In this document: in pieces, positions 15,271-23,584 of the stretch | Layout of the letters: every line of letters begins with the position of its first letter | Position numbering within the stretch: the stretch's first letter is position 1 | Source: Coriobacteriaceae bacterium AM113-163 | Lineage (GTDB): Bacteria > Actinomycetota > Coriobacteriia > Coriobacteriales > Coriobacteriaceae | Assembly (NCBI GenBank): GCA_027673765.1 | Contig: JAQDWB010000021.1 | Location: 1-36,115, forward strand | Length of the DNA stretch: 36,115 nt | Direction of reading: 5' to 3' | The notes under the pieces: model-generated | Database searches by the model: none | Told to the model about the DNA's origin: nothing | The model's input: only the letters and a program-made list of their open reading frames with translations | Program-made: the position numbers and the translations under genes

Positions 15271-18045
15271 GTGAGTCTCGGCAGCAAACTATCCAACGCA
15301 AAGGTCTCCTTTGCGATATTTAAGCGCGACATTAAGCGACTGCTTATGAACCCCGTCGCCCTGGTGGTTACCTTGGGCGTGTGCGTCATTCCCTCGCTGT
15401 ATGCCTGGTACAACATCGTTGCCAACTGGGATCCGTACGGAAATACCCAGGGCATTAAAATCGCCATCGCCAACAACGATCAGGGCACCCAGAATGACTT
15501 GGTGGGCGAGCTCAATGCAGGCGATAAGGTGGTCGACCAGCTCAAGGAAAACGATCAGCTGGGCTGGACCTTCGTCGACTCGGCTGCCGATGCCAAAGAG
15601 GGCGTCGAGAGCGGGGAATACTACGCGGCGATCGTAATCCCCAAGAACTTCTCCGACAATCTTGTCTCGATGCTCGATGGCAATTACCATCAGCCGAAGC
15701 TCACCTATTACGTCAATGAGAAGAAGAGCGCCATTGCGCCCAAGGTCACCGATACCGGTGCCAACACCATCGAGGAGCAGATCAACTCGGAGTTTGTCTC
15801 CACGGTGGGCGAGACTGTTGCCAGTATCGCCAAGGATGCCGGTGTCGATTTAAAGGACAAGGCAACCCAGACTCAGGACTCGCTGACAAGTTCGGTGTCC
15901 GAGGCATCCGACACCTTGGGTGAGGTGCGCGATTCGATTGGCGATATGAATGCCGCCATCGATAAGACGAGTGGCGCTATCGCCTCGGCTGATGCCGCGT
16001 TGGCGGGCCTGCAGGGTCAGACGCCCTCTCTAACGCAGGCAATCGCTCAGGGCAATGACCTGCTGGGCGAGGCTCGCGCTACGGCGGGCAACTCTGTCGC
16101 CTCGCTCTCCAAGGCGCTCTCGGAAGGCAGCCTTGCGCTCACCAAGACGTCAGCCTCTGCGAACGCTGCGATTGGCAAGCTGACGGGCACAGTCACATCT
16201 ACGACCACCCGCATCGACAACTCACTCGAGTCTCTCCAAGCGACGATCGATCACAATAAGGCCGTTATCGGGCATTTGGAGATTCTCGTCAATGACACGT
16301 CGACAGGTTCCGAGGAAATTGACGCGCGCATTGTATCGACCATCGATTTGCTCCGCGAGCAGAATGAAAAGCTTCAGAGCATCAAGGACGGTCTGTCTGC
16401 GCAGTCGAGCGCCATGGCGAATGACGCCGCGGCCGTCTCGGGCGCCAGCGACGCTATCAATAACGCAATTCAGACCGGTGCGACCAACCTTGGCCAGGCC
16501 CAGACGAACCTGGGTCAAAACGCGCTGCCGAAAGCCTCGAGCGCGCTCGATTCCTTTGCCGCCGTTTCGGGCGATTTGACCGGCATTGTGTCGGGTATGA
16601 CCCCCACGATAGCGAGCGCGCGCGGCACGCTGGCGCAGCTCGACGCCACGCTCAAGCAGGCAAAGACCACGCTGTCCCAAACCGACGCCTCCCTTGCCAA
16701 GGTTCAGGACAAGCTCGCGACCGCCGCCAATGACATTGCGGCGCTGCAGACCTCTGAGTCTATGGGCGAGTTAGCCGACCTCATGGACGTCGACGTCAAT
16801 GACGTGGCAGATTTCATGGCATCTCCGGTTGAGCTCGCGTCCAAGTCGATCTATCCAGTCAAGAGCTTCGGCTCGGGCATTGCCCCGTTCTATACCAACC
16901 TAGCGCTTTGGGTGGGCGGCTACGTGCTTATCGCCATCTACAAGCTCGAGGTCGACCGCGAAGGCATCGGCAGCTTTACCGCGCGTCAGGGTTACTTTGG
17001 CCGCTGGTTGCTACTGGTGATCCTGGGCGCGTTGCAGGCCATCATCGTTACGGTAGGCGATCTGGTGATTGGCGTGCAGTGCGTCAGCCCGCTGCTGTTC
17101 GTGCTGGGCGGCATCGCCATTTCGTTCACCTACGTCAATATCATCTATGCGCTGTCCACCACGTTTAAGCATATCGGCAAGGCTATCGGCGTCATTCTCG
17201 TCATCGTGCAGATCCCCGGTTCGTCGGGCATGTACCCCATCGAGATGATGCCCGGCTTCTTCCAGTGGCTGCACCCGCTGCTGCCCTTTACCTACGGCAT
17301 CAATCTGCTGCGCGAGACGGTCGGCGGCATGTATTCGTTCAACTACCTGTTTAACCTGTGCATTCTGGGCGTGTTCTTGATCGTGGCGCTCTTTATCGGC
17401 CTGCAGCTGCGTCCGCTGCTGCTCAATCTCAACCTTCTCTTTGATAAACAGCTTTCCACGACCGGTATGATGATTTGCGAGTCCAACGACCTGCCGCGCC
17501 AGCGCTACTCGCTGCGCACGGCCATGCGTGTCATGCTCGATTCCGATTCGTACCGTCGCGAGCTGCTCGATCATGCCGTGGCGTTTGAGCATCGCTACCC
17601 GTACTACATCAAGGGCGGTTTTGCCGCCGTGGTAGGCGTGCAGGTTCTGCTCTTTGTGCTTTCGACGGTGCTCGATATCGACAATAACGGCAAGATCATC
17701 CTGCTCGTTATCTGGATCATTTCGGTTATCGCCATCTGCGGCTGGCTCATCAACATCGAATACATCCGTGCGAGCCTCAATACCCAGATGCGTATCTCGG
17801 CGCTTTCGGACGAGGACCTTCGCCGCGAGATGCGCGAGCACACGGCTGCCATCCCTGCCGCCCGTCGCATGTTTGGTCTCAACGCCAGCGAGCGTGGCGC
17901 CAAGGGAGGAGAACAGCCTACGAGCCGTCTGCCGCATATCGGTGCGCATCGTAAGGCTCAAGATGCCGACGGCGCTGACAACGTAAACGGAAACGACGGG
18001 GACACCACCCTGTTTGGCAAGCACTCTAAAGGAGGTGAGGCATAA
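15271..18045 (+). CDS. YhgE/Pip-family membrane protein (first of pair)
   Basis: A 924-residue protein of the YhgE/phage-infection-protein family. A cytoplasmic stub FKRDIKRLLMNPVAL leads into the first membrane helix (VTLGVCVIPSLYAWYNI). A large extracytoplasmic region (about residues 50-540) is rich in Ala, Ser, Thr and Asp with helical, coiled-coil-like periodicity. Then comes a multi-helix ABC-2-type membrane domain containing IPGSSGMYPIEMMPGFF, plus two extra helices and a basic cytoplasmic tail. The GTG at 15271 has GGATGG 7 nt upstream; ATGs at 15256 and 15220 are alternatives with poorer sites. Its function is unproven in the family; envelope export or secretion roles have been proposed. 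Confidence 0.85.
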   Translation: MSLGSKLSNAKVSFAIFKRDIKRLLMNPVALVVTLGVCVIPSLYAWYNIVANWDPYGNTQGIKIAIANNDQGTQNDLVGELNAGDKVVDQLKENDQLGWTFVDSAADAKEGVESGEYYAAIVIPKNFSDNLVSMLDGNYHQPKLTYYVNEKKSAIAPKVTDTGANTIEEQINSEFVSTVGETVASIAKDAGVDLKDKATQTQDSLTSSVSEASDTLGEVRDSIGDMNAAIDKTSGAIASADAALAGLQGQTPSLTQAIAQGNDLLGEARATAGNSVASLSKALSEGSLALTKTSASANAAIGKLTGTVTSTTTRIDNSLESLQATIDHNKAVIGHLEILVNDTSTGSEEIDARIVSTIDLLREQNEKLQSIKDGLSAQSSAMANDAAAVSGASDAINNAIQTGATNLGQAQTNLGQNALPKASSALDSFAAVSGDLTGIVSGMTPTIASARGTLAQLDATLKQAKTTLSQTDASLAKVQDKLATAANDIAALQTSESMGELADLMDVDVNDVADFMASPVELASKSIYPVKSFGSGIAPFYTNLALWVGGYVLIAIYKLEVDREGIGSFTARQGYFGRWLLLVILGALQAIIVTVGDLVIGVQCVSPLLFVLGGIAISFTYVNIIYALSTTFKHIGKAIGVILVIVQIPGSSGMYPIEMMPGFFQWLHPLLPFTYGINLLRETVGGMYSFNYLFNLCILGVFLIVALFIGLQLRPLLLNLNLLFDKQLSTTGMMICESNDLPRQRYSLRTAMRVMLDSDSYRRELLDHAVAFEHRYPYYIKGGFAAVVGVQVLLFVLSTVLDIDNNGKIILLVIWIISVIAICGWLINIEYIRASLNTQMRISALSDEDLRREMREHTAAIPAARRMFGLNASERGAKGGEQPTSRLPHIGAHRKAQDADGADNVNGNDGDTTLFGKHSKGGEA

Positions 18046-20235
18046 ATGAAAAACATCCTGCACCTGTTTAAGCGTGATGTCCAAAACGTGTCTCGCTCCG
18101 TGATCGGCATGGTCGTCGTGATGGGCCTGATCATCGTTCCGTGTCTCTATGCATGGTTTAACATCGCCGGCAGCTGGGATCCCTACGGCAATACCGGCAA
18201 CCTTAAGATTGCAGTGGTCAACACCGACGAGGGTTACGAGAGCGATCTGATTCCCGTCGAGGTCAACGTGGGCGAAAACGTAACCGCCACTCTGCGCGGC
18301 AACGAGAACTTTGACTGGGTCGTTCTCAACGACCGCGATAAGGCGATTGAGGGCGTTAAGTCGGGCGCGTACTACGCTGCCGTCGTTATCCCTAAAACGT
18401 TTAGCGCCGACATGATGACGCTTTTCTCGACCGAGGTGAAGCACGCCGATATCGAGTTCTACGAGAACCAGAAGGCTAACGCCATCGCACAGATCGTGAC
18501 TGAAAAGGGCTCGAGCGCCGTCCAGAGTCAGGTCAACGAGACCTTTACCAAGACCATCACGACCATCGGCCTTAAGACCGTGTCCAGCCTGCTCGACTAT
18601 ATGAGTACCGACCAGGTGAGCAACTTTATCGCCAATCTGTCCTCGACGCTGGGCGATTCGGTCGAGGACCTGCAGGACGTTCAGGCGAGTGCGACGTCGC
18701 TCGCGGGCATTTTGAGCTCCACGTCCGATTCACTGACATCGGCGGGCGGCATGCTCAAGCAGACGGGCACCGTTGATGAGTCGACGAAGCAGCTGATGGA
18801 GCACGCCAAGAGCGGCATCAATGATTCCAAGGAAGCGCTCAAGGCCGCCAACGATGCCGTTGACGCGGCGATTGACGGAAGCGCGGGCTCGTTCGACAAC
18901 GTGTCCGCCGAGCTTGCGAAGGCATTCGATGCCGCGAATCAGCATGTTTACCTTACGGTGTCTCAGCTCAACGAAGCCGCAGCGGCGCTCAATACGCGTG
19001 CTGACGATATCGATGCGATGGCCGATCAGCTCCGCAACCTTGCCGACCAGGTGAGTGATGACAAGCTCAAAGACGGTCTCGAGTCCGCTGCGACGTCGCT
19101 GGGCAGAATTGCCGTGGAGTACCGCAACAATGCGAAGGACCTGACGGCGACCGCAAAGTCCCTTTTTGACGGCATGGCGGAGGTCAACAACTCGCGTGCC
19201 GAGGTCGACCAGGCCATCGCCGATGCCAAGGCGGGTATCTCGGGAGCCAAGTCCGACTACGATTCCACGTTCTCGGTTAAGGCCAAGGAGCTCAAGAAGA
19301 CCATTTCGGGCGTTCTGGATTCCCTGAACGGTATCTCGGGTGACTTGGATAGCGCTGTGAGCGGTCTGACCGACGCCTCTGGCTCGCTCGCAAAGGGCCT
19401 CTCCAAGGCTGCGACGCTGGTCAACAAGGCTTCTGATCAGTTGGGCGAGGCGTCGGACAAGATCAGCGCTTTTAAGGACGAGCTTGATAGCGCTCTGATG
19501 TCGGGTGACCTGGCCATGATTAAGACAATGATTGGCAACGACCCCGAGGGCCTCGCCGTGTCGCTTTCCGGCCCCGTCGCGCTCGACCGCAAACCGGTCT
19601 ATCCGATCCGCAACTACGGTTCGGCCATGGCACCGTTCTACACGATTCTGTCGCTGTGGGTGGGCTCGATTGTACTGGCGGCCATGATGAAGGTATCGGT
19701 TGACGATGAGCTCATCAACGAGCTGATCCCCGTGCGCCTGCACGAGATCTACCTGGGCCGCTACCTGTTCTTTGGAGGTCTGGCCCTGCTGCAGGCGACA
19801 CTCGTGTGCGCGGGCGACATCCTGTTCTTTGGCATCCAATGCGACAACCCGCTGCAGTTTGTGCTGGCGGGCTGGGTCGCGAGTCTCGTGTTCTCCAATA
19901 TCGTCTACACGCTCACGGTTTCGTTTGGCGATATCGGCAAGGCGCTCGCTGTCGTGCTGTTGGTCATGCAGGTCGGCGGTTCAGGCGGTACGTTCCCCAT
20001 CGAGATGACCGGCCCCGTGTTCCAGGCGATCTACCCGTTCCTGCCGTTTACCCACGGCATCAACGCCATGCACGCTGCCATGGCCGGTGCCTACCATATG
20101 GAGTACTGGATTGAGCTGGGCATTCTGGCGAGCTACCTGATTCCGTCGCTGGCCCTTGGCGTCGTCTTCCGCCGCCCGGTCATCAAAGCCAACGACTGGA
20201 TCATCGAAAAGCTGGAGTCGACTAAGTTGATCTAG
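18046..20235 (+). CDS. YhgE/Pip-family membrane protein (second of pair)
   Basis: A 729-residue paralogue of the preceding protein. The ATG follows the upstream TAA without a single base between them, and AGGAGG lies in the 3' end of the upstream gene, so the two are co-translated. It has the same plan: FKRDVQNVSRS, an N-terminal helix (VVVMGLIIVPCLYAWFNI), the conserved SWDPYGNTGNLKIAVVNTDEG segment, a long extracytoplasmic helical region, and a C-terminal multi-helix domain with GGSGGTFPIEM. It lacks the two extra C-terminal helices and the tail of its neighbour. A heteromeric complex of the two is a reasonable inference. Confidence 0.9.
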   Translation: MKNILHLFKRDVQNVSRSVIGMVVVMGLIIVPCLYAWFNIAGSWDPYGNTGNLKIAVVNTDEGYESDLIPVEVNVGENVTATLRGNENFDWVVLNDRDKAIEGVKSGAYYAAVVIPKTFSADMMTLFSTEVKHADIEFYENQKANAIAQIVTEKGSSAVQSQVNETFTKTITTIGLKTVSSLLDYMSTDQVSNFIANLSSTLGDSVEDLQDVQASATSLAGILSSTSDSLTSAGGMLKQTGTVDESTKQLMEHAKSGINDSKEALKAANDAVDAAIDGSAGSFDNVSAELAKAFDAANQHVYLTVSQLNEAAAALNTRADDIDAMADQLRNLADQVSDDKLKDGLESAATSLGRIAVEYRNNAKDLTATAKSLFDGMAEVNNSRAEVDQAIADAKAGISGAKSDYDSTFSVKAKELKKTISGVLDSLNGISGDLDSAVSGLTDASGSLAKGLSKAATLVNKASDQLGEASDKISAFKDELDSALMSGDLAMIKTMIGNDPEGLAVSLSGPVALDRKPVYPIRNYGSAMAPFYTILSLWVGSIVLAAMMKVSVDDELINELIPVRLHEIYLGRYLFFGGLALLQATLVCAGDILFFGIQCDNPLQFVLAGWVASLVFSNIVYTLTVSFGDIGKALAVVLLVMQVGGSGGTFPIEMTGPVFQAIYPFLPFTHGINAMHAAMAGAYHMEYWIELGILASYLIPSLALGVVFRRPVIKANDWIIEKLESTKLI

Positions 20236-20330
20236 TTCAGCCAGGTAAACGCCGTCGGAACATCGAGATCTTCCAGTTTGATACTTTATTATGCTGGATT
20301 GCGATGCAACACCGGTTGTTGCTACAGTAG

Positions 20331-20365
20331 CGGGGCGTGCCGGGGGTCCGGCGCGTCCCGTTTTT
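20331..20365 (+). terminator. Leader terminator upstream of the EamA gene
   Basis: CGGGGCGTGCCGG (20331-20343) pairs with CCGGCGCGTCCCG (20348-20360) as a 13-bp stem with two G-T pairs, followed by five Ts. It lies 71 bp upstream of the transporter start, downstream of an AT-rich TTTATTATG and a small GCAAC/GTTGC hairpin (from 20306). It could end the YhgE transcript, attenuate the transporter, or both. Confidence 0.7.
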
Positions 20366-20436
20366 ATTTGACCATGAGGCGGCACGCAGCCATACGCGTG
20401 CGGACACCACGCCCAGATTGAGTGTGAGGATGTTCC

Positions 20437-21420
20437 ATGGCCCAATACGCTGCCAACGAAATCGAAAACTTGCCCGATAGCCCAGTAGCCCGTGAGGATT
20501 TGGGCGCGGGCGGTATTCCCCGGGGCGCCGGCGCACGCTCTCCGCTGTTCTGGAAGGTTCTGCTCCTTTCGGTGGCGGTCATCTGGGGCTACTCCTTTAC
20601 CACTATGAAGGACGCACTCGGCACCATTCCGGTGTTCGCGCTGCTCTATGTACGTTTTCTGCCCGCAGCGTTGGTCATGTTTGCCGTCTTCCACAAGCGC
20701 ATCATCGCGCACCTCAACGCTCGCAACCTGATCGTTGGCCTGAGTATGGGCGTGCTCATGTGGGCGGCCTATGCGTTGCAGACGGTCGGTCTGGCACATA
20801 CTACGGCGGGCAAGAATGCTTTTTTGACGGGCACGTATTGCATCCTTGTGCCGTTCGCGAGCTATTTCCTGAGCGGCGAAAAGCTCACGCGCTACAACTT
20901 GGGTGCCGCGCTGCTGTGCCTAGCGGGCATTGGCCTCGTCGCACTCGATAGCGTTGAATTCAACATTGGTGACGTCATTACGCTGGCGGGTGCGGCCTTT
21001 TTCGCCATCCAGATGGCGGTGACTGCCAAGTACGGTCGCAAAATGGACATCAACGTCATCACGTTTTGGATGTTTGTGGGCAACGGCGTGCTGAGCCTGG
21101 CAACGTCGCTGCTATTCGAGACCCAAGCGCCTCTGTCCGTGTGGACGCCGAGCTTTATCAGTGCGATGGCGTTTCTCTCGGTGGGCTGCACATGCGCGGC
21201 TCTGCTCATCCAAAACGTCGGCCTGGCGCATGTCCCGGCCTCGACGGGCTCGCTGCTCCTTTCGATGGAGTCGCCTTCGGGCGTGCTGTTCTCGGTGCTG
21301 CTGATGGGGGAGGCGCTCACCTCGCGCCTGCTCGCCGGCTTTGCGCTCATCTTCCTGTCGATTATCTTGAGCGAGACTCACTTCGATTTTTTGCGTCGAA
21401 AGCCGCGCCCGCAATTGTAA
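20437..21420 (+). CDS. EamA/DMT-family transporter
   Basis: A 327-residue inner-membrane permease with about ten hydrophobic helices in two repeated EamA halves (each about five helices). Features include VIWGYSFTTMKDAL at the first helix, TTAGKNAFLTGTYCILVP in the first half and PASTGSLLLSMESPSGVLFSVLLMGE in the second, both typical of drug/metabolite transporters. A 45-residue hydrophilic N-terminus is longer than usual. GAGGAT precedes the ATG. The substrate is unknown; metabolite or amino-acid export is common in the family. It is followed by a terminator. Confidence 0.9.
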   Translation: MAQYAANEIENLPDSPVAREDLGAGGIPRGAGARSPLFWKVLLLSVAVIWGYSFTTMKDALGTIPVFALLYVRFLPAALVMFAVFHKRIIAHLNARNLIVGLSMGVLMWAAYALQTVGLAHTTAGKNAFLTGTYCILVPFASYFLSGEKLTRYNLGAALLCLAGIGLVALDSVEFNIGDVITLAGAAFFAIQMAVTAKYGRKMDINVITFWMFVGNGVLSLATSLLFETQAPLSVWTPSFISAMAFLSVGCTCAALLIQNVGLAHVPASTGSLLLSMESPSGVLFSVLLMGEALTSRLLAGFALIFLSIILSETHFDFLRRKPRPQL

Positions 21421-21432
21421 ACAACTTGTTGC

Positions 21433-21458
21433 GCCGCCCTCCCGGGGCGGCATTTTTT
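21433..21458 (+). terminator. Terminator of the EamA gene
   Basis: GCCGCCC-TCCCG-GGGCGGC-type stem followed by A and six Ts, just after the stop codon. Confidence 0.85.
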
Positions 21459-21536
21459 ATGCCTCGTCCTTAAAGTAGTACCTTGCACTTTACGCTATCA
21501 AAGTGCTTGCTGCAAAAACGATACTGGAGGGCATCT

Positions 21537-22832
21537 ATGGCACCAGCTTTGTCCGATCTTCAACCGCAATCAGCGCCCAAGGCCACCGCAGCGGCGCAGA
21601 CCGCTATCGGTGACGGTCTCGTTGCAGAAGCTCAGGCTTTTGCAGACGAGCTCGCTGCGTGGCGACACGATCTCCACCAGATGCCCGAGCTGGGTAATAG
21701 CCTCCCACAGACCTCTGCGTATATCCAAGCGCGCCTGACTGAGATGGACATCCCATTTGCCACGCTCGTTGATGGTTCCTGCGTTGTGGGCCTTGTCGGC
21801 GCCGGTGCCGCCGCGGCCCAAGGCAATGGCGTCTGCACGGATGAGCAGGCCGGTACGGTCATCATGCTCCGTGGCGACATGGATGCCCTGCCCGTTGCCG
21901 AAGAGTCAGGTGAGCCTTTCGCCTCTACGAACGGCTGCATGCACGCATGCGGACACGATATGCACGCAACGGCGTTGCTTGGAGCGGCGCGCCTGCTCAA
22001 GGCCCGCGAGTCCGCGCTTGTTGATGCCAACGCCACGGTTAAGCTGCTGTTCCAGCCGGGCGAGGAAACCTTTGAGGGTGCCCGCGCCGCCATCGCCGAC
22101 GGTCTGCTGCAGAACCCGCGCCCCCAGGTCGCCTTTGCCATGCATGTCAATAGCCAGTCGCCGCTTGGCCTGGTGCTCTACGGCAGCCCGGCGCTCTCGG
22201 GCGTGTACGGTTTTCGCATCACGCTTCAGGGCAAGGGCGGCCATGGCTCGAGCCCCGAGATCTGCATCGACCCCATCACGGCCGGCGTCCATGTGCATCT
22301 GGCGCTTCAGGAGCTCATCTCCCGCGAGGTGCCGGCGGCCAAGGAGGTCGCGCTTACCGTTGGCAAGTTCGCCGGCGGTCAGGCCGCAAATGTCATCCCC
22401 GACACTTGTGTGCTCGAGGGAACGCTGCGTGGCTTCGACGTCGAGCTCATGGAGCGCCTCAAGACCCGCATCGCGGAGGTCGTCAAAGGCGTTGCCACGA
22501 CCTATCGTACGCCGGCGACTATCGAGACACTCTCGGATGTTCCCCCGCTCGTACTCGACGACGGCATGACGCAGGCGTCGCTTGGCTACGTGGGCGCGGT
22601 GCTGCCCAAGTCCGCCTTCCTGCCGCTGTTCCACGCCATGGCGAGCGAGGACTTCGCGTTGATCTCGAGCGAGATCCCGAGCGCGTACTTTACCGTGGGC
22701 GCTGCTGTGACTGATACGGACGAGCATTTTGCTCAGCATCATCCCAAGGCACGTTTTAGCGATGCCGAGCTTCCCCTTGGCGCCGCGGCTTATGCCGCCG
22801 TCGCTTTGGGCTACATCGCCGACCACCGGTAG
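21537..22832 (+). CDS. M20D-family amidohydrolase
   Basis: A 431-residue dinuclear metallo-amidohydrolase (hippurate hydrolase/N-acyl-amino-acid amidohydrolase class). The family motifs are HDLHQMPELG, LRGDMDALPV, MHACGHDMHATALLGAA (metal ligands), FQPGEETFEGA (catalytic and ligand Glu), the dimerisation domain beginning GGHGSSPE, and MASEDFALI near the C-terminus. The ATG at 21537 has GGAGGG 8 nt upstream; the frame extends further but without a suitable start. It would hydrolyse an N-acyl or N-aminoacyl amide to a free amino acid; the substrate cannot be inferred. The next gene is a broken MFS transporter. Confidence 0.92.
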   Translation: MAPALSDLQPQSAPKATAAAQTAIGDGLVAEAQAFADELAAWRHDLHQMPELGNSLPQTSAYIQARLTEMDIPFATLVDGSCVVGLVGAGAAAAQGNGVCTDEQAGTVIMLRGDMDALPVAEESGEPFASTNGCMHACGHDMHATALLGAARLLKARESALVDANATVKLLFQPGEETFEGARAAIADGLLQNPRPQVAFAMHVNSQSPLGLVLYGSPALSGVYGFRITLQGKGGHGSSPEICIDPITAGVHVHLALQELISREVPAAKEVALTVGKFAGGQAANVIPDTCVLEGTLRGFDVELMERLKTRIAEVVKGVATTYRTPATIETLSDVPPLVLDDGMTQASLGYVGAVLPKSAFLPLFHAMASEDFALISSEIPSAYFTVGAAVTDTDEHFAQHHPKARFSDAELPLGAAAYAAVALGYIADHR

Positions 22833-22871
22833 CACCCAATCTTGCTACTCGTTTGCTTAAAAAGGAACAGT

Positions 22872-23280
22872 ATGTCTCAGCAACGTAAGTTCTTCCCCGG
22901 CTGGCTCGTGGTGGCCTCCGGCTTTGTGATCATGGCCACGTGCTACACCATTTTCGTCAACTGCATGAGCCTGTTCCAGCCGTTGATCGTCAGCGACCTG
23001 GGCATTTCCCTTGCGCAGTACACCATCTCCAACGCCCACTATCGCTGCGTCTAAGCAGTTTGGCATGGCCGACCTGGGTAAGGTCACGGGCACCATTACC
23101 TCGCTCGAGATGGTTGGCGGCACGGTGGGCGCCATCGTCTCGGGAATACTGTTCGATGCCACGGGCTCCTTTACGAGCACATGGATCGTGTGTCTGGCGT
23201 GCTCGGTGGCAATGCTGGTGTTCCTGCTGGCGTCTGAGCCCATCGCGGCTAAGCTGCGCGCGAGCGTGGCGGGGGAGTAG
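22872..23280 (+). pseudogene. MFS transporter, internally deleted
   Basis: The ATG at 22872, preceded by AAAGGA, encodes an MFS-type N-terminus (FFPGWLVVASGFVIMATCY, first helix, then an extracytoplasmic loop) for about 60 residues, stopping at TAA 23052-23054. From about 23035 a different frame encodes the end of an MFS protein (KQFGMADLGKVTGTITSLE, then GTVGAIVSGILFDATGSF and a last helix) through TAG at 23280. The two ends belong to one protein of about 400 residues, so some 300 internal residues are missing and the join is out of frame. No insertion sequence is seen at the junction. It may have been the uptake partner of the M20 amidohydrolase upstream. Confidence 0.85.
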
Positions 23281-23316
23281 GGACGACGTCGCTCGTAGCT
23301 CTTTGCCCCGTTTTGT

Positions 23317-23380
23317 CCGTGGCTGCCTTGGAAGCCGAATGGATGCTCGTACCGTCATTCGGTTTCCCATGTAGCCACGG
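23317..23380. repeat. Large imperfect hairpin upstream of hisS (I)
   Basis: Two 25-nt arms, CCGTGGCT...CCGAATG (23317-23341) and CATTCGG...AGCCACGG (23356-23380), pair with two mismatches and two G-T pairs around a 14-nt loop. It lies 36 bp after the MFS remnant. Confidence 0.65.
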
Positions 23381-23460
23381 GCTCAAGAGATGACCCGAAG
23401 TCTTTCCGTCCAACGGATTTTGTGATCCGAAGAGGCGGAAGGATTGCAGATTGCACACCG

Positions 23461-23518
23461 CGGCGGCGCATCTGGCCGAACGAGTCCCCATACCCTCGTT
23501 CGGTCAGATGCACCGCCG
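23461..23518. repeat. Large hairpin upstream of hisS (II)
   Basis: The 24-nt arm at 23461-23484 (CGGCGGCGCATCTGGCC...) pairs with 23495-23518 with two imperfections and a 10-nt loop. A T-rich stretch (TGTTTGTGTTTG) follows, so it may terminate rightward transcripts. Between the two hairpins, 23381-23460, lies a weaker palindrome (CTTTCCG.../...CGGAAGG) and no gene. Confidence 0.65.
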
Positions 23519-23536
23519 CTGTTTGTGTTTGTGCCG

Positions 23537-23542
23537 TATAAT
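23537..23542 (+). promoter_or_regulatory. -10 box of hisS
   Basis: A perfect TATAAT about 43 bp upstream of the hisS ATG. No convincing -35 is visible. The ppc gene has a very similar context, GTGCC-TATAATG. Confidence 0.55.
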
Positions 23543-23584
23543 GACCACTACCTATGACGCGATACAAAAGAAAGGTGTTTGCCC

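Noticed and set aside
23281..23584. T-box riboswitch upstream of hisS
   Set aside because: No AGGGTGGNACCGCG-type T-box sequence or specifier loop was found; the hairpins present do not match that architecture.
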